Source of the DNA: Candidatus Manganitrophus morganii
GTDB lineage: Bacteria; Nitrospirota; Nitrospiria; SBBL01; Manganitrophaceae
Direction of reading: 5' to 3'
DNA: 64,000 nt
NCBI GenBank assembly: GCA_021651055.1
Contig: JAJHOH010000001.1
Coordinates: forward strand, 806,001-870,000
Positions 17,283 to 26,396 of this stretch are shown here, piece by piece (positions within the stretch are counted from its first letter, which is position 1; every line of letters starts with the position of its first letter). The position numbers and the translations under genes are program-made. The notes under the pieces were generated by a model. That model ran no database searches, had not been told where the DNA came from, and was given only the letters and a program-made list of their open reading frames with translations.

Positions 17283-18524
17283 TTACCGTCTGTTTGGCGT
17301 ACCCGTAATATATTCCAAGATCAACTCCGTCGGCATCGACATTCCACCGAACACCCGCGGCCCAGAAATCACCCGCTCGCTTCCTCGAATAGTCGATTTG
17401 ACCTCTTTGGCGAGCCAGCCGACATAGTTGAACTCGGGAACAAGAATCTTTTCGGCATGATCGAGCGCCGCCCTGACCTCATCGGCCGGGAAAGGACGGA
17501 TGGACCGAATCTTCACCAAACCGACTTCAATCCCCTGCTCGGCCGCCTGCCGGACCGCTTCGCGGGACTGGGAAACGGCGGCGCCTGAGGCGACAATCAT
17601 GATCTTCGCTTTCGGATTGACCACCTCGATCAACCCTCCCAGCCATCGATCGATCCACTTCCGGGAACGCTCCTGCGCCGCCCAGATCTCCTGCTGCCAG
17701 GAAGCATGCATCTGATAGGAGATAAAATTCGATTTTTGAATCGGCGCGTCACGCGAAATGCGGATCGGCGGATTTTCGTTATCCATCATCGGCACCGCTT
17801 CATGATAACAATCCCGAGGGGGAAGCTTGATATCTGCCGCTGGAAGCGACACCCAGCCGCGCGCATGCGTGACGAAGAAACCATCCACCGCCACCGCGAC
17901 GGGAAGGGTGACCTCCGGCTTCTCGCCGATCATAAACGCCGCAAGCGCATAATCATAAAAATCCTGCTGGTTCTCGGCATGGAAGAGAAGGCAGCCGGTA
18001 TTGAGCATGTAGGAGAGCTCGACATTGTCAGGCTGAATCGCCAGCGGGGCATTGATCACCCGGCACATGATCAGAAGAACGGCCGGGAGACGTCCGCCCG
18101 GCCAGGAGGAGATCACCTCAAGACCTCTCATCAGGCCCGGTCCGGCGGTTGCGGAAAGGCAACGCACTCCGGAGCGGGACGCGCCGGCGATCGCCGACAT
18201 CACGCCATACTCTTCCTCGCCGCGATAATAATCTTTGACATACCCCTCGGCATAGAGATAACCGACCTGCTGCATCGTTTCGCTCTGAGGGGTGATCGGA
18301 TAGGAGATCGCCACGTCGACGTTCGCGCGCCGGATCGCCTCTTTCGCCGCCTCGCTCCCTGTGATAAACGTTTTCTCGCGGGGAGCTTGCAAAAACAGAT
18401 AATCGGGATCGACGATTCTCTGCGCCGCCGCTCCCTTCTTCGCCTCTTTCGAGGGGGCCGGGGCCGCCGTGATGACGTCTCCCTGCGGGTTTGTTTTAAC
18501 CTCTTCTCCGAGTCCTTCGCTCAT
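17283..18524 (-). CDS. forA: 2-oxoacid:ferredoxin oxidoreductase, alpha subunit
   Basis: The 413-residue protein has a pyrimidine-binding domain (residues about 55-235) with the signature YPITPQSETMQQVG, EEEYGVMSAIAGASRSGVRCLSATAGPGL and a transketolase C-terminal-like domain II (about 295-400, VGLVKIRSIRPFPADEV). It pairs with the beta subunit to form the active site. The first 40 residues (rich in Ala, Lys and Pro) are an extension absent from many homologues. The ribosome site is AGGAGGTCACCG. In Nitrospirota this multi-subunit type is linked with oxygen-tolerant carbon metabolism. Confidence 0.92.
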   Translation of the reverse strand: MSEGLGEEVKTNPQGDVITAAPAPSKEAKKGAAAQRIVDPDYLFLQAPREKTFITGSEAAKEAIRRANVDVAISYPITPQSETMQQVGYLYAEGYVKDYYRGEEEYGVMSAIAGASRSGVRCLSATAGPGLMRGLEVISSWPGGRLPAVLLIMCRVINAPLAIQPDNVELSYMLNTGCLLFHAENQQDFYDYALAAFMIGEKPEVTLPVAVAVDGFFVTHARGWVSLPAADIKLPPRDCYHEAVPMMDNENPPIRISRDAPIQKSNFISYQMHASWQQEIWAAQERSRKWIDRWLGGLIEVVNPKAKIMIVASGAAVSQSREAVRQAAEQGIEVGLVKIRSIRPFPADEVRAALDHAEKILVPEFNYVGWLAKEVKSTIRGSERVISGPRVFGGMSMPTELILEYITGTPNRR

Positions 18525-18603
18525 TATTCGGTGACCTCCTTATTGAGGGCTCCCCAAAAAATCTCTTGGGGGTCAATATCAAAATAAAAATTCAACCAGC
18601 GGG

Positions 18604-19347
18604 TTATTCTTCGTTCTCGTCCAACCCTTTTTCCAAATCGTGCGCGAAACCAGCCTCGACCATCTCCTCTTCAGGCTTCACCGCCTCGACCCCGGTCAGC
18701 CCCGCAATTTGGGCCCATCCGGAGGGGATGATTCCCTGGCCCTCGTACAGCGGTTTGATCCCGTTCTTCTTCACCCGTTTCAGCGTCTCGGCAAACTTCT
18801 TCAGCTTTTCAGCCGTGAACTGGGGGACGGAGGCCATGGCATCTTCATGGCCCGCTTCGGCGCAGAGGGCGATGGTGTAGCAATTCGTTCCCGCACGGAT
18901 CATCTTGAGGGTGATATTTGCGAAATGGCAGTGAACACCGATGAAAACGCATGCTTCGATTTTATTATGCCAGATGGTGAGATTGGGATGGCATGGATTG
19001 ATCACCGCTTCCGGATCGATCTTCGGATAGATCGGACGATAATCGGGCATAGGGATAATGCGAACGCCGGGGATTTCCCGCGCCACTTCAAAAAAAGGAG
19101 CTGATTTCTCGATGGTATGTTCATTCCATCCCCACAACATGAGCGGTCCGGGGAAGAGCGTCGGGTTTTTCCGCGTCAGCATGGCAATCGCCGCGGCCTC
19201 CATCGCCTTTTCTTCAGGAACGATCCTTCCTTCGACCAAACCCTCTCCATCTTCCGGAAGATGAATTCCCATGATCGCAGCGGCAGGGGGGAGAAGCCCC
19301 TCCGGACCAGGAAGAACACGATAGGCTGGCTCTTGCGTCTGCTTCAT
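18604..19347 (-). CDS. forE: Oxidoreductase epsilon-type subunit (CODH beta-like family)
   Basis: The 247-residue protein is the first gene of the operon (AAGGAGTTGTA ribosome site). Database homologues are usually labelled carbon monoxide dehydrogenase beta subunit-like. The segments GPLMLWGWNEHTIEKSAPFF, INPCHPNLTIWHNKIEACVFIGVHCHFANITLKMIRAGTNCYT and AEAGHEDAMASVPQFT are characteristic, with conserved Cys and His. In Hydrogenobacter and Nitrospira the equivalent is the fifth subunit of the oxidoreductase. Its role is not established; a structural or protective role is plausible. Its presence argues for the five-subunit autotroph-type enzyme. Confidence 0.8.
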   Translation of the reverse strand: MKQTQEPAYRVLPGPEGLLPPAAAIMGIHLPEDGEGLVEGRIVPEEKAMEAAAIAMLTRKNPTLFPGPLMLWGWNEHTIEKSAPFFEVAREIPGVRIIPMPDYRPIYPKIDPEAVINPCHPNLTIWHNKIEACVFIGVHCHFANITLKMIRAGTNCYTIALCAEAGHEDAMASVPQFTAEKLKKFAETLKRVKKNGIKPLYEGQGIIPSGWAQIAGLTGVEAVKPEEEMVEAGFAHDLEKGLDENEE

Positions 19348-19429
19348 TACAACTCCTTATTTTCTCAGGTGAATGATCGAAGGGTTCGATCACTGATTTA
19401 ATGAGTGGGATACCTTTAAAATATTTTTC

Positions 19430-19459
19430 ATAATATAACAGCGGAAGAACGCTTGTCAA
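19430..19459 (-). promoter_or_regulatory. Sigma70-type promoter of the oxidoreductase operon
   Basis: On the minus strand a perfect TTGACA is followed by overlapping -10 candidates TATATT (16-base spacer) and TATTAT (18-base spacer). It lies about 90 bp before the epsilon-subunit start. Confidence 0.75.
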
Positions 19460-19527
19460 ATCAAAAATCGCAGCCAAAACACCTTTTTCCACCCAGAATC
19501 AAAGGCCTGTCCCGGGAGAGAAAAACC

Positions 19528-21360
19528 CTATTTTTTGGCCAGACGCTTCCGGTCCAGTTCGCTTAGGTATTTCTTCCGCAACCGGATTGTCTGAGGGGTA
19601 ATTTCCAGGAGTTCATCATCCGCCAGGAAGGCAATCGCCTCTTCTAAACTCATTTTTCTCGGCTGAGTCAATACGAGGGCATCCTCTGCGGTGGAAGAGC
19701 GGAAATTGGTAAGATGTTTCTTTTTAGAGGCATTCACAATCAGGTCGTTCGCCCGGGAATGCTCGCCGATGACCATTCCCTCATAAATTTTCTCTCCGGG
19801 AGAGACGAAAAGAACGCCTCGTTCTTGAATATGATGGAGCGAAAAAAGGATCGCCTCGCCGGTTTCCATCGAAATCAGCGCCCCCTTTGTTCGAGAGGAG
19901 ATCTCGCCCTTGTGCGGTTGGAAAGAGGAAAAGGTGTAGTTCATGATTCCCGTGCCGCGGGTGGCGGTTAAAAATTCGGATCGATAACCGATCAATCCCC
20001 TGGACGGGACCTCGAATTCGAGACGAACGTGCCCGCCGAGCGTGTTCCCCATATTGACCATCTCTCCCCGCCGTCGGCCGAGCCCCTCCATCACCGTCCC
20101 AATATAGGCCTCTTCGATATCGAGCATCAGGCGCTCGATCGGCTCATAGGTTTTCCCGTCGATCTCTTTTAAAATGACGGTCGGCCTCGAAACGGCAAAC
20201 TCATATCCCTCCCGTCGCATCGTCTCAATGAGAATCGAAAGATGGAGTTCTCCCCGCCCCGACACCTTGAAAACATCGGTGTTCCCGGTGTCTTCGATTC
20301 GGAGCGCGACGTTGGACCGGAGCTCTCGATAAAGACGCTCCCGAAGGTTGCGGCTCGTGACGAACTTCCCCTCTTTCCCGGCGAACGGAGAGGTGTTCAC
20401 CATAAAATTCATCGAAATGGTCGGCTCGCCGATGGAGATCGTCGGCAGCGCCTCCGGCGCATTCGGATCGGCCAGGGTGGCGCCGATCTGCGCCTCTTCA
20501 AAGCCGGCCACGCCGATGATCTCACCCGCGGCCGCTTCGGCCAATTCCACCTTTTTCAGCCCCTCATATCCGATAATTCGCGTGACCTTTCCCTTAATAT
20601 TCGCTCCCTCTCCCTGAACGAGGGCCAGGGTCTCTCCGACGCGAATTTTCCCGCGAAAGATCCGCCCCAACGCGATCCGGCCGACAAAATTATCATAATC
20701 AAGAGAGGTCACCAGCATCTGTAGCGACGCCGCCTCATCTCCGGCAGGAGGACCGACCCTTGAAATGATCGTGTCAAAGAGGGGCGAGAGATCGGTGGAG
20801 GAATCTTCCAGGTTCAGCTTGGCGAAGCCCGCTTTGGCCGAGGCGTAAACGATCGGAAAGTCGAGTTGATCGTCATTGGCTTCCAATTCGAGGAAAAGAT
20901 CGACCACCTGATCGACCACTTCCTTGGGCCGGGCGTCGGCCCGGTCGATTTTGTTGATGACGACGATGGGGCGGAGGTTGAGCTCCAGCGCCTTTCTGAG
21001 AACAAACTTGGTCTGGGGCATCGCCCCCTCAAACGCGTCCACGAGAAGAAGAACCCCATTCACCATGTTGAGGGTCCGCTCCACCTCTCCCGAAAAGTCG
21101 GCATGGCCCGGGGTATCGACGATGTTGATCTTGAACTGCTTATAGTGAACCGACGTATTCTTGGCCAAAATCGTGATTCCGCGCTCCCGTTCCAGGTCGT
21201 TGGAGTCCATGACCCGCTCGACAACCCCTTCATGGGATTTAAAAGCCCCTCCCTGCCGGAGCATCTTATCCACCAAGGTCGTCTTTCCATGGTCGACGTG
21301 CGCGATAATCGCAATGTTTCGAATGTCTTCTCTCAACTTGTTCTGGATTTCGGCCTTCAT
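19528..21360 (-). CDS. typA: Ribosome-associated translational GTPase TypA/BipA
   Basis: The 610-residue protein, normal length for TypA, has G1 [11 protein letters not shown]3 DTPGHADF and G4 NKIDR. The EF-G-like domains II, III and V and the TypA C-terminal domain follow ([19 protein letters not shown] is diagnostic). It binds ribosomes and supports assembly and growth in cold or stress. Promoter, short leader and an intrinsic terminator (21381-21410) precede the ATG, so transcription may be attenuated. A MITE-like element ends about 9 bp upstream of the -35 box. Confidence 0.97.
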   Translation of the reverse strand: MKAEIQNKLREDIRNIAIIAHVDHGKTTLVDKMLRQGGAFKSHEGVVERVMDSNDLERERGITILAKNTSVHYKQFKINIVDTPGHADFSGEVERTLNMVNGVLLLVDAFEGAMPQTKFVLRKALELNLRPIVVINKIDRADARPKEVVDQVVDLFLELEANDDQLDFPIVYASAKAGFAKLNLEDSSTDLSPLFDTIISRVGPPAGDEAASLQMLVTSLDYDNFVGRIALGRIFRGKIRVGETLALVQGEGANIKGKVTRIIGYEGLKKVELAEAAAGEIIGVAGFEEAQIGATLADPNAPEALPTISIGEPTISMNFMVNTSPFAGKEGKFVTSRNLRERLYRELRSNVALRIEDTGNTDVFKVSGRGELHLSILIETMRREGYEFAVSRPTVILKEIDGKTYEPIERLMLDIEEAYIGTVMEGLGRRRGEMVNMGNTLGGHVRLEFEVPSRGLIGYRSEFLTATRGTGIMNYTFSSFQPHKGEISSRTKGALISMETGEAILFSLHHIQERGVLFVSPGEKIYEGMVIGEHSRANDLIVNASKKKHLTNFRSSTAEDALVLTQPRKMSLEEAIAFLADDELLEITPQTIRLRKKYLSELDRKRLAKK

Positions 21361-21380
21361 GCTTCTGTCGGTTCCCTCTC

Positions 21381-21410
21381 AAAAAAAAACCCCAAAAAGC
21401 TTTGGGGTTT
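21381..21410 (-). terminator. Intrinsic terminator inside the typA leader
   Basis: On the minus strand, a 9-bp stem AACCCCAAA / TTTGGGGTT with a 4-base loop is followed by an unbroken T run. It lies between the typA promoter and its ATG, so it would stop transcripts of about 60 nt. Confidence 0.85.
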
Positions 21411-21450
21411 GTGTGGATATACGCGGACCCAAAAAAGTTACGTGGAACGG

Positions 21451-21479
21451 ATTATAACACTCTACCGCCGGTTCGTCAA
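21451..21479 (-). promoter_or_regulatory. Sigma70 promoter of typA
   Basis: TTGACG, a 17-base spacer and a perfect TATAAT on the minus strand, with a predicted start near 21444. Confidence 0.85.
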
Positions 21480-21487
21480 TCGATATA

Positions 21488-21689
21488 CTCCCGACGGTAG
21501 TGACTCATTTTGAAATTCCAAAGTCGTCATGCCCGCGGAAGCGGGCATTCAGAGGTTTTAAATCACTGGATTGCTGTCGCGAAGCGATCGGAGGCGCTGT
21601 GCACATCAAGTCGGTTCCAGGCGCTTTCCCGCCTGCGCGGGAATGACAATCCAGAAATTGATTCCAGACTCAGTCACTACCCTCCCGAC
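21488..21689. mobile_element. MITE-like element with terminal inverted repeats and 8-bp target duplication
   Basis: The element covers 21496-21681 (186 bp). Its ends are the perfect 10-bp inverted repeat GGTAGTGACT / AGTCACTACC, and it is flanked by CTCCCGAC at 21488-21495 and 21682-21689. Inside are palindromic blocks, including GCCCGCGGAAGCGGGC and an inverted GTCATxCCCGC / GCGGGAATGAC pair. There is no coding capacity, so it would be moved by a transposase elsewhere. The rest of the typA-purC gap is the typA leader and about 30 bp with a further ATATACTCCCGA copy. Confidence 0.8.
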
Positions 21690-21718
21690 AATATACTCCC
21701 GATTCCAGCGGACGGCCC

Positions 21719-22630
21719 TTACTTTGCCAAACGTTCGAGCGCTTCAAAATATTTCCGGCTCGTCTGCTCCACAACCGAGGCGGGGAGATGAGGCGGAGGG
21801 GGAGTGCCGCTCCAGTTGACCGAGAGGAGATAGTCGCGGACATACTGTTTGTCAAAGCTCGGCTGCCCCTTGCCGGGGGCGTAGGTGTCCATCGGCCAGA
21901 AACGGGAAGAGTCGGGGGTGAGAAGTTCGTCGATCAAAAGGGGGCGTTTCGTCTTCGGATCCAGGCCGAACTCCATCTTGGTATCGGCGATAATGATCCC
22001 CCGCTTTTCGGCGTGCGCCGCCGCCTTTTTGTAAATGTTCAGGCTCGCCGCGCGGACCTCTTCCGCGAGGGAGGCTCCGACCGTCGACTTCATCTCTTCG
22101 AAGGAGATGTTGATATCGTGGGTTCCCATCGGCGCCTTGGTCGAAGGGGTAAAGATCGGCTCCGGAAGACGGGCCGATTCGACCAGGCCCGCCGGCAACT
22201 TCTCGCCGCAAACGGTCCCTGTTTTTTGATATTCCTTCCAGCCGGAGCCGGAAAGATACCCTCGGACGATGCATTCGACCGGAAGCGGCTCGGCCTTCCG
22301 AACCAGCATGCTCCGCCCTTCCAGAACATCCCGATAAGGACGGCACTTTTCAGGAAAGCGGTCGAATTCCGCAGTGATTACATGGTTCGGCACCGAATCG
22401 CCCATTTTGGCGAAGAGGTCGAACCAATGCAGAGAGAGCTGTGTGAGGACATAACCTTTTCCGGGAATCCCCTCCGGCAGAACGACGTCGAAGGCGGAGA
22501 TCCGATCGGAGGCGACGAAGAGAAACGCGTCTCCCAGATCGTAAATATCGCGCACCTTCCCCCGCGTCGGCGTCCCCAAGCCGGTCAGTTGACTCTCCAA
22601 GAGAATCTCTTTCGGTACCTTCATTTTCAT
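21719..22630 (-). CDS. purC: Phosphoribosylaminoimidazole-succinocarboxamide synthase
   Basis: The 303-residue SAICAR synthetase starts KVPKEILLESQLTGLGTPTRGKVRDIYDLG. The motifs VASDRISAFDVVLPEGIPGKG, LPVECIVRGYLSGSGWKEYQKTG and IIIADTKMEFGLD identify it. It joins aspartate to CAIR in purine synthesis using ATP. It is the long form (about 300 residues), as in many Proteobacteria, Nitrospirota and yeast. The ATG at 22630 is chosen since GGAGG lies eight bases upstream; an ATG two codons earlier is too close to it. No other pur gene is adjacent. Confidence 0.97.
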   Translation of the reverse strand: MKMKVPKEILLESQLTGLGTPTRGKVRDIYDLGDAFLFVASDRISAFDVVLPEGIPGKGYVLTQLSLHWFDLFAKMGDSVPNHVITAEFDRFPEKCRPYRDVLEGRSMLVRKAEPLPVECIVRGYLSGSGWKEYQKTGTVCGEKLPAGLVESARLPEPIFTPSTKAPMGTHDINISFEEMKSTVGASLAEEVRAASLNIYKKAAAHAEKRGIIIADTKMEFGLDPKTKRPLLIDELLTPDSSRFWPMDTYAPGKGQPSFDKQYVRDYLLSVNWSGTPPPPHLPASVVEQTSRKYFEALERLAK

Positions 22631-22700
22631 CCCCATAACCTCCGCTCCCTCTTGTTTTAGAAATCGTTCCTTTTTATCCTACCCGCGACCCGATTGTCAA

Positions 22701-23342
22701 TCAGCCGTTGATCAGTTTCACGACAGCTCTGTTTTTGAAGTAATCGATGATGTTCAGCGCGGCATATTTTTGCTCGATCCGGAAAAGGGCCGTCGGGGAT
22801 TGTCCAAGCGCGTCGGCGAGGAGAACCTTGTTGACCCCGCCGTGCGCGACGACCGCCACCTCTTCCCCCGCATGCTTCCTTAAAATGATCTCAAAGGCCG
22901 CCAATGCCCGCTCTCCAACCTCGCGATACGACTCTTCCCCTCCCGGGCGGCTGTCGGCCGGATTCGTCAACCAGGCGGACCATCCCTCCGGATCTCGGCC
23001 GGAGATCTCCTCGGCGGTGAGCCCCTCCCAGCGTCCGAAGTGCTTCTCTCGTAATTCAGACATCTGGAAGAGGGAAACACCGCATGCTTTTGCAATCGCC
23101 TCTCCTCCTCGGACACTTCGCTGAAGGTCACTCGTATAAACCTCTCGGATCGGACAGGAGGCAAGGCGCGCCGCGACCTCTTCGAGCTGCAAGAGCCCTC
23201 GCGGAGTGAGCCCGACATCGGTTTGGCCGTTGAAGGTCCTTCGCTCGAAGGTCGTCACCTCCCCGTGGCGGAGGAGATAAACGCGGGTGGGCCGATCTTC
23301 GGGGAGGAATTCAAAGCGAGGCGCTCCGTCGCACCATTTCAT
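22701..23342 (-). CDS. Histidine phosphatase family protein (phosphoglycerate mutase-like)
   Basis: The 213-residue protein has the catalytic LLRHGEVT (RHG, near residue 25), an Arg in DLQRSVRGGEAIA, Glu in LREKHFGRWEGLT and the second His in VVAHGGVNK. This is the branch 1 histidine phosphatase fold. Candidate roles are alpha-ribazole phosphatase or a broad phosphomonoesterase; substrate is not readable. The frame extends upstream to a TTG at 23393, but that part lies in the tRNA-Gly terminator. The ATG at 23342, with AAGGA upstream, is therefore preferred. Confidence 0.85.
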   Translation of the reverse strand: MKWCDGAPRFEFLPEDRPTRVYLLRHGEVTTFERRTFNGQTDVGLTPRGLLQLEEVAARLASCPIREVYTSDLQRSVRGGEAIAKACGVSLFQMSELREKHFGRWEGLTAEEISGRDPEGWSAWLTNPADSRPGGEESYREVGERALAAFEIILRKHAGEEVAVVAHGGVNKVLLADALGQSPTALFRIEQKYAALNIIDYFKNRAVVKLING

Positions 23343-23366
23343 TCTGGTCGGGTCCTTACCGTAAAC

Positions 23367-23403
23367 ATAAAAAAGCCGGGATCTTAATAACAAGAACCCG
23401 GCT
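23367..23403 (-). terminator. Terminator of the tRNA-Gly transcript
   Basis: An AGCCGGG / CCCGGCT stem on the minus strand is followed by TTTTTTAT. It lies about 105 bp downstream of tRNA-Gly and just before the phosphatase gene. Confidence 0.85.
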
Positions 23404-23509
23404 GATTCCGATTGATCTTGGTGGAGTGGGAGCCGAGCCGGGATGGCTCCCCATAAAACGGGGAGCAGACAGAAGCCTCATCCGACTCTTACAAACTGCC
23501 GAGCTAAAT

Positions 23510-23584
<75 letters not shown>

Positions 23585-23639
23585 ATAGGCTGGAAATTTT
23601 ATCTGTTTCGAAAATCGTTGTCAAGCGTTTGAGTGTCAT

Positions 23640-24758
23640 TCATTCGATAGAAGGCTGCCCGGCCTGCGATTGGCAAATGTGGAGGAGCTCTTCCCATCGG
23701 TCGTCCGGAAGAAGGTGGACGAACGGGCCTTGGGCTTCTTTTGCCAAGCGCTTCAGCCGTTCGATCCGCTCCTCCGTCAGCGGATGGGAAGAGAGGTACT
23801 TCAAAGCGGCCGGCATTTCCATCCCTTCTTTTTTGATCATTTCGAAGAAGGTGATCATTCCCTTCGGGTCGATCCCCGCGTCAATGAGCATCCGCATTCC
23901 CTCCCGATCGGCCTCTTCTTCATTCTGCCGGCTGTAGTGCATCAGCCCCAATGTCTTCGCGCTCTGGAGTCCGAATGCGATCCCTCCCGTTGCATCTCCG
24001 GTGAGGGCCGAAAGGAGCAGCCCCATCGACGTGTCCTGCAGAATCGATCGCGTGGCGTGGCGCTGAAGATTGTGTTGCAACTCATGCGCGAGGACGGCGG
24101 CGAGTTCCTCCGCCGTCTGCATCCGCTCCAGCAGCCCTCGAAAGATCACCGTGGTCCCGCCCGGCACGGCAAAAGCATTGACCAGCGGATGATCGACGAC
24201 GATGACCCGAAAGCGGTACGGCGCATCCGGAAGAGAGCCGGTCAACTTTTTAACAAGATCCTCGATGATCGCCGATGGGCGCTCCTCTCTGCATCGGCTC
24301 TCCGGCGGGACCCATTGGTCGACGATCGCCTCCCCCATCCGCTCCTCCCAGGAGAAGGGAACATGCGGGGTGAGCATCGAAGCGAGGGCGGGAATGCCCC
24401 AAAAATAAAGGGTGAGTGAAAAGACGACGGTAAAAAGAGCGGCAAGGAAAGCGAGTTTCAGACGTCGCTTCCGCCGGGTCGGGTCGTTGAAGTGGGCCGT
24501 CTGATCGGGGGCCAGACGGTGAAGGGCATTCAGGAATCCTTCTTCCGAGATGAGAAGGATCTGCGGGTCGGGCCCGCCCCATTCCAACCGGATCTGCTCG
24601 CCCGGGTAGAAGCCCTGCGTCTGGCGAATCTCGCGATAAGGCCAGAAGAACGTCTTCTCCTGCTCGGTCGTCACCTTCAGACCGCTGCCGGTGAGGAGAA
24701 TGGTTGCCGTTTGCCGATGGGCGGTTTGACCGTCGAGGTAGTAACCGCGCCACTCCAT
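23640..24758 (-). CDS. M48-family membrane metalloprotease
   Basis: The product has about 372 residues from the ATG at 24758; a TTG at 24773 overlapping the previous stop is the alternative. A cytosolic PH-like or DUF N-terminal domain covers about residues 1-95. A transmembrane segment (LKLAFLAALFTVVFSLTLYFW) follows, then a zincin domain with AVLAHELQHNLQRH (HExxH) and the third ligand Glu in NEEEADREGM. Similar proteins with BepA/YcaL-like catalytic domains do envelope protein quality control. It is coupled to the DUF898 gene upstream, which it overlaps or nearly abuts. Confidence 0.88.
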   Translation of the reverse strand: MEWRGYYLDGQTAHRQTATILLTGSGLKVTTEQEKTFFWPYREIRQTQGFYPGEQIRLEWGGPDPQILLISEEGFLNALHRLAPDQTAHFNDPTRRKRRLKLAFLAALFTVVFSLTLYFWGIPALASMLTPHVPFSWEERMGEAIVDQWVPPESRCREERPSAIIEDLVKKLTGSLPDAPYRFRVIVVDHPLVNAFAVPGGTTVIFRGLLERMQTAEELAAVLAHELQHNLQRHATRSILQDTSMGLLLSALTGDATGGIAFGLQSAKTLGLMHYSRQNEEEADREGMRMLIDAGIDPKGMITFFEMIKKEGMEMPAALKYLSSHPLTEERIERLKRLAKEAQGPFVHLLPDDRWEELLHICQSQAGQPSIE

Positions 24759-24769
24759 CGGCAAAGGGT

Positions 24770-25912
24770 TCAAGCGGCACCGAAATCGGAATCAAGATTG
24801 AGGAGTCCTCCCAGCCCCTCCCCCGTGGCCGAGGCGCTCTGGCTCTCCTGCTGAACCGACGCCAGATCGAGCGGGCCTTCCATTGTGAGGTGAGAGAGGG
24901 TGTAGCGAATATTTCGGATGACCACCCATGGCCAGGCAAGGCCCAAGGTCATCAGAAGAAGAAAAATATTTCCAAGATTCAGAAGGAGCAATCCCCCGCC
25001 GGTCATAGAAGCCCGGAAGCGGGCCGCGCCGAAGGTGGTCTGCTCCCACAAATATCGCTGCTTTTTAGCAAGAAACCAAAACCAGTAAAGACCGAGGGTC
25101 AAGATCGACAGAAAAACAGCGACCGCGAAACTTCCCCAGAGATCGCCCCCTCGCCCGTTGAATTCCCATTTCTTGCTTCCGAAGTAAGTGTGCGTGGTCA
25201 TAAATCGATATTGATCGACCATAAAAATCGGATAGTAGAGTCCCAACGTCACGATGCTGAGGAGGGTTCCCCCAATGAAAAGCTTGATGAACGGGGCGGC
25301 CTCTCCGCGAAATGAAAACCGGATCCCCCGCCAGGAGGTCCGGCTCAAACGATACCGGCGCGCCCCGACCATGGCAAGGGGAATGAAGGTCAATAAGAGG
25401 CCATACGCAAGAAGGAGAACGCCGATTTGGGCGGTGAGTCCCCCGGGGACAAAAGGAACCGCCTGGAAAAGGGCATAGAGGAGACCGAATACCACGGCCG
25501 ACTTGAGGAATCCGATGAAGAGCTCTTTGCCGGTGCCGTGATAGGCAAATCGATCTCCGTTGAACGCCATCTGCCCCCAAAGGTAGTTGCGGACGCGGAC
25601 CTTTCCCCAGAAGTGATAAATGCCGAGGGTCACCAGGGTCAGAAACATGTTGATGATCCGGATGGCGAAGAGCGCCCCTCCTGTTCCATGGAAGGAGAGA
25701 GGGTGGACGAGGCCTGTCCCCCCCGCGTTGACATCGGTCTCGGTCGCCTCGGATTTCGGCACCGCTTCCCTTTTGATCGGTTGAGGGACGGCAGGCCGCG
25801 GCTCGATTGGAAGACCGGAAGCGATCCCCGCGATCGGCGCGCCGCACGCTTTGCAGGCCGATCGGGCCAGCTGGGTCAATCCACATTTGGAACACCGCAT
25901 GCTTCCGGTCAT
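24770..25912 (-). CDS. DUF898 (YjgN-like) membrane protein with zinc-ribbon N-terminus
   Basis: The 380-residue protein starts with a zinc ribbon (CSKCGLTQ ... CKACGAP, residues about 7-25) and a Pro-rich linker. The DUF898 domain (about 70-350) follows with repeated motifs FLTLVTLGIYHFWGKVRVRNYLWG and LLSIVTLGLYYPIFMVDQYRF and several transmembrane spans. E. coli YjgN is the best-known member and has no clear function. A GAGGCGTCGACA ribosome site precedes the ATG. It is the first gene of a two-gene unit with the M48 protease, as often seen, so a joint envelope role is likely. Confidence 0.88.
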   Translation of the reverse strand: MTGSMRCSKCGLTQLARSACKACGAPIAGIASGLPIEPRPAVPQPIKREAVPKSEATETDVNAGGTGLVHPLSFHGTGGALFAIRIINMFLTLVTLGIYHFWGKVRVRNYLWGQMAFNGDRFAYHGTGKELFIGFLKSAVVFGLLYALFQAVPFVPGGLTAQIGVLLLAYGLLLTFIPLAMVGARRYRLSRTSWRGIRFSFRGEAAPFIKLFIGGTLLSIVTLGLYYPIFMVDQYRFMTTHTYFGSKKWEFNGRGGDLWGSFAVAVFLSILTLGLYWFWFLAKKQRYLWEQTTFGAARFRASMTGGGLLLLNLGNIFLLLMTLGLAWPWVVIRNIRYTLSHLTMEGPLDLASVQQESQSASATGEGLGGLLNLDSDFGAA

Positions 25913-26205
25913 TGTCGACGCCTCGCCTGAGAAACCATCCTCAGCCTATTTTCGGACAGAACCGCAACTCTTGAAAAGCAAGTGTAGCATGCGGCTTCAA
26001 TTTCGCAAGCAGCTTACCCTGTATTATTCCGAAAGGGGATGTCCCTTTGAATCGAGGGGCGGTCGGGAATGCCTCTGCGGAGGGGAGATCAATGAGGCGA
26101 AATCATGACCGGAATGCACAAACGCCGACCGGTCCGCATTGAGTCTGGCGGGCTCGGCCGGTGCCGGAAAAGAGACCTTCGATCGGTAAGGACGATCGCC
26201 AGGTT

Positions 26206-26364
26206 TTACTTGGAATGTTTTTCGACGAATTTTTTGATCTCGTCGAGATTCTCCAAAATCAGCTTCGCTTTCTTCAAGCCAAACTGAAACGGAAACTTAT
26301 CATCAGGTCCCTGGCTCAAGACCAGCATTGGGTTTCCCTTGAATTCGGATTCGGATGCAGGCAT
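26206..26364 (-). CDS. Small conserved-looking protein, 52 residues
   Basis: A strong AAAGGAGGTGAGAA ribosome site precedes the ATG at 26364. The product has an acidic N-terminus (MPASESEFKGNPMLVL), a QGPDDKFPFQFGLKKAKL core and a helical charged tail (ENLDEIKKFVEKHSK). It has no Cys and no membrane segment. I recall similar short proteins in many bacteria but no named family. The gene lies 32 bases after the membrane-protein gene at 26397 in the cysS-rlmB transcript direction and may be co-transcribed. Confidence 0.75.
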   Translation of the reverse strand: MPASESEFKGNPMLVLSQGPDDKFPFQFGLKKAKLILENLDEIKKFVEKHSK

Positions 26365-26396
26365 TTCTCACCTCCTTTTTATGAAGAAGCCCCTCG

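Noticed and set aside
23343-23393. N-terminal extension of the histidine phosphatase
   Set aside because: It lies in the tRNA-Gly terminator stem and starts with TTG without a ribosome site.
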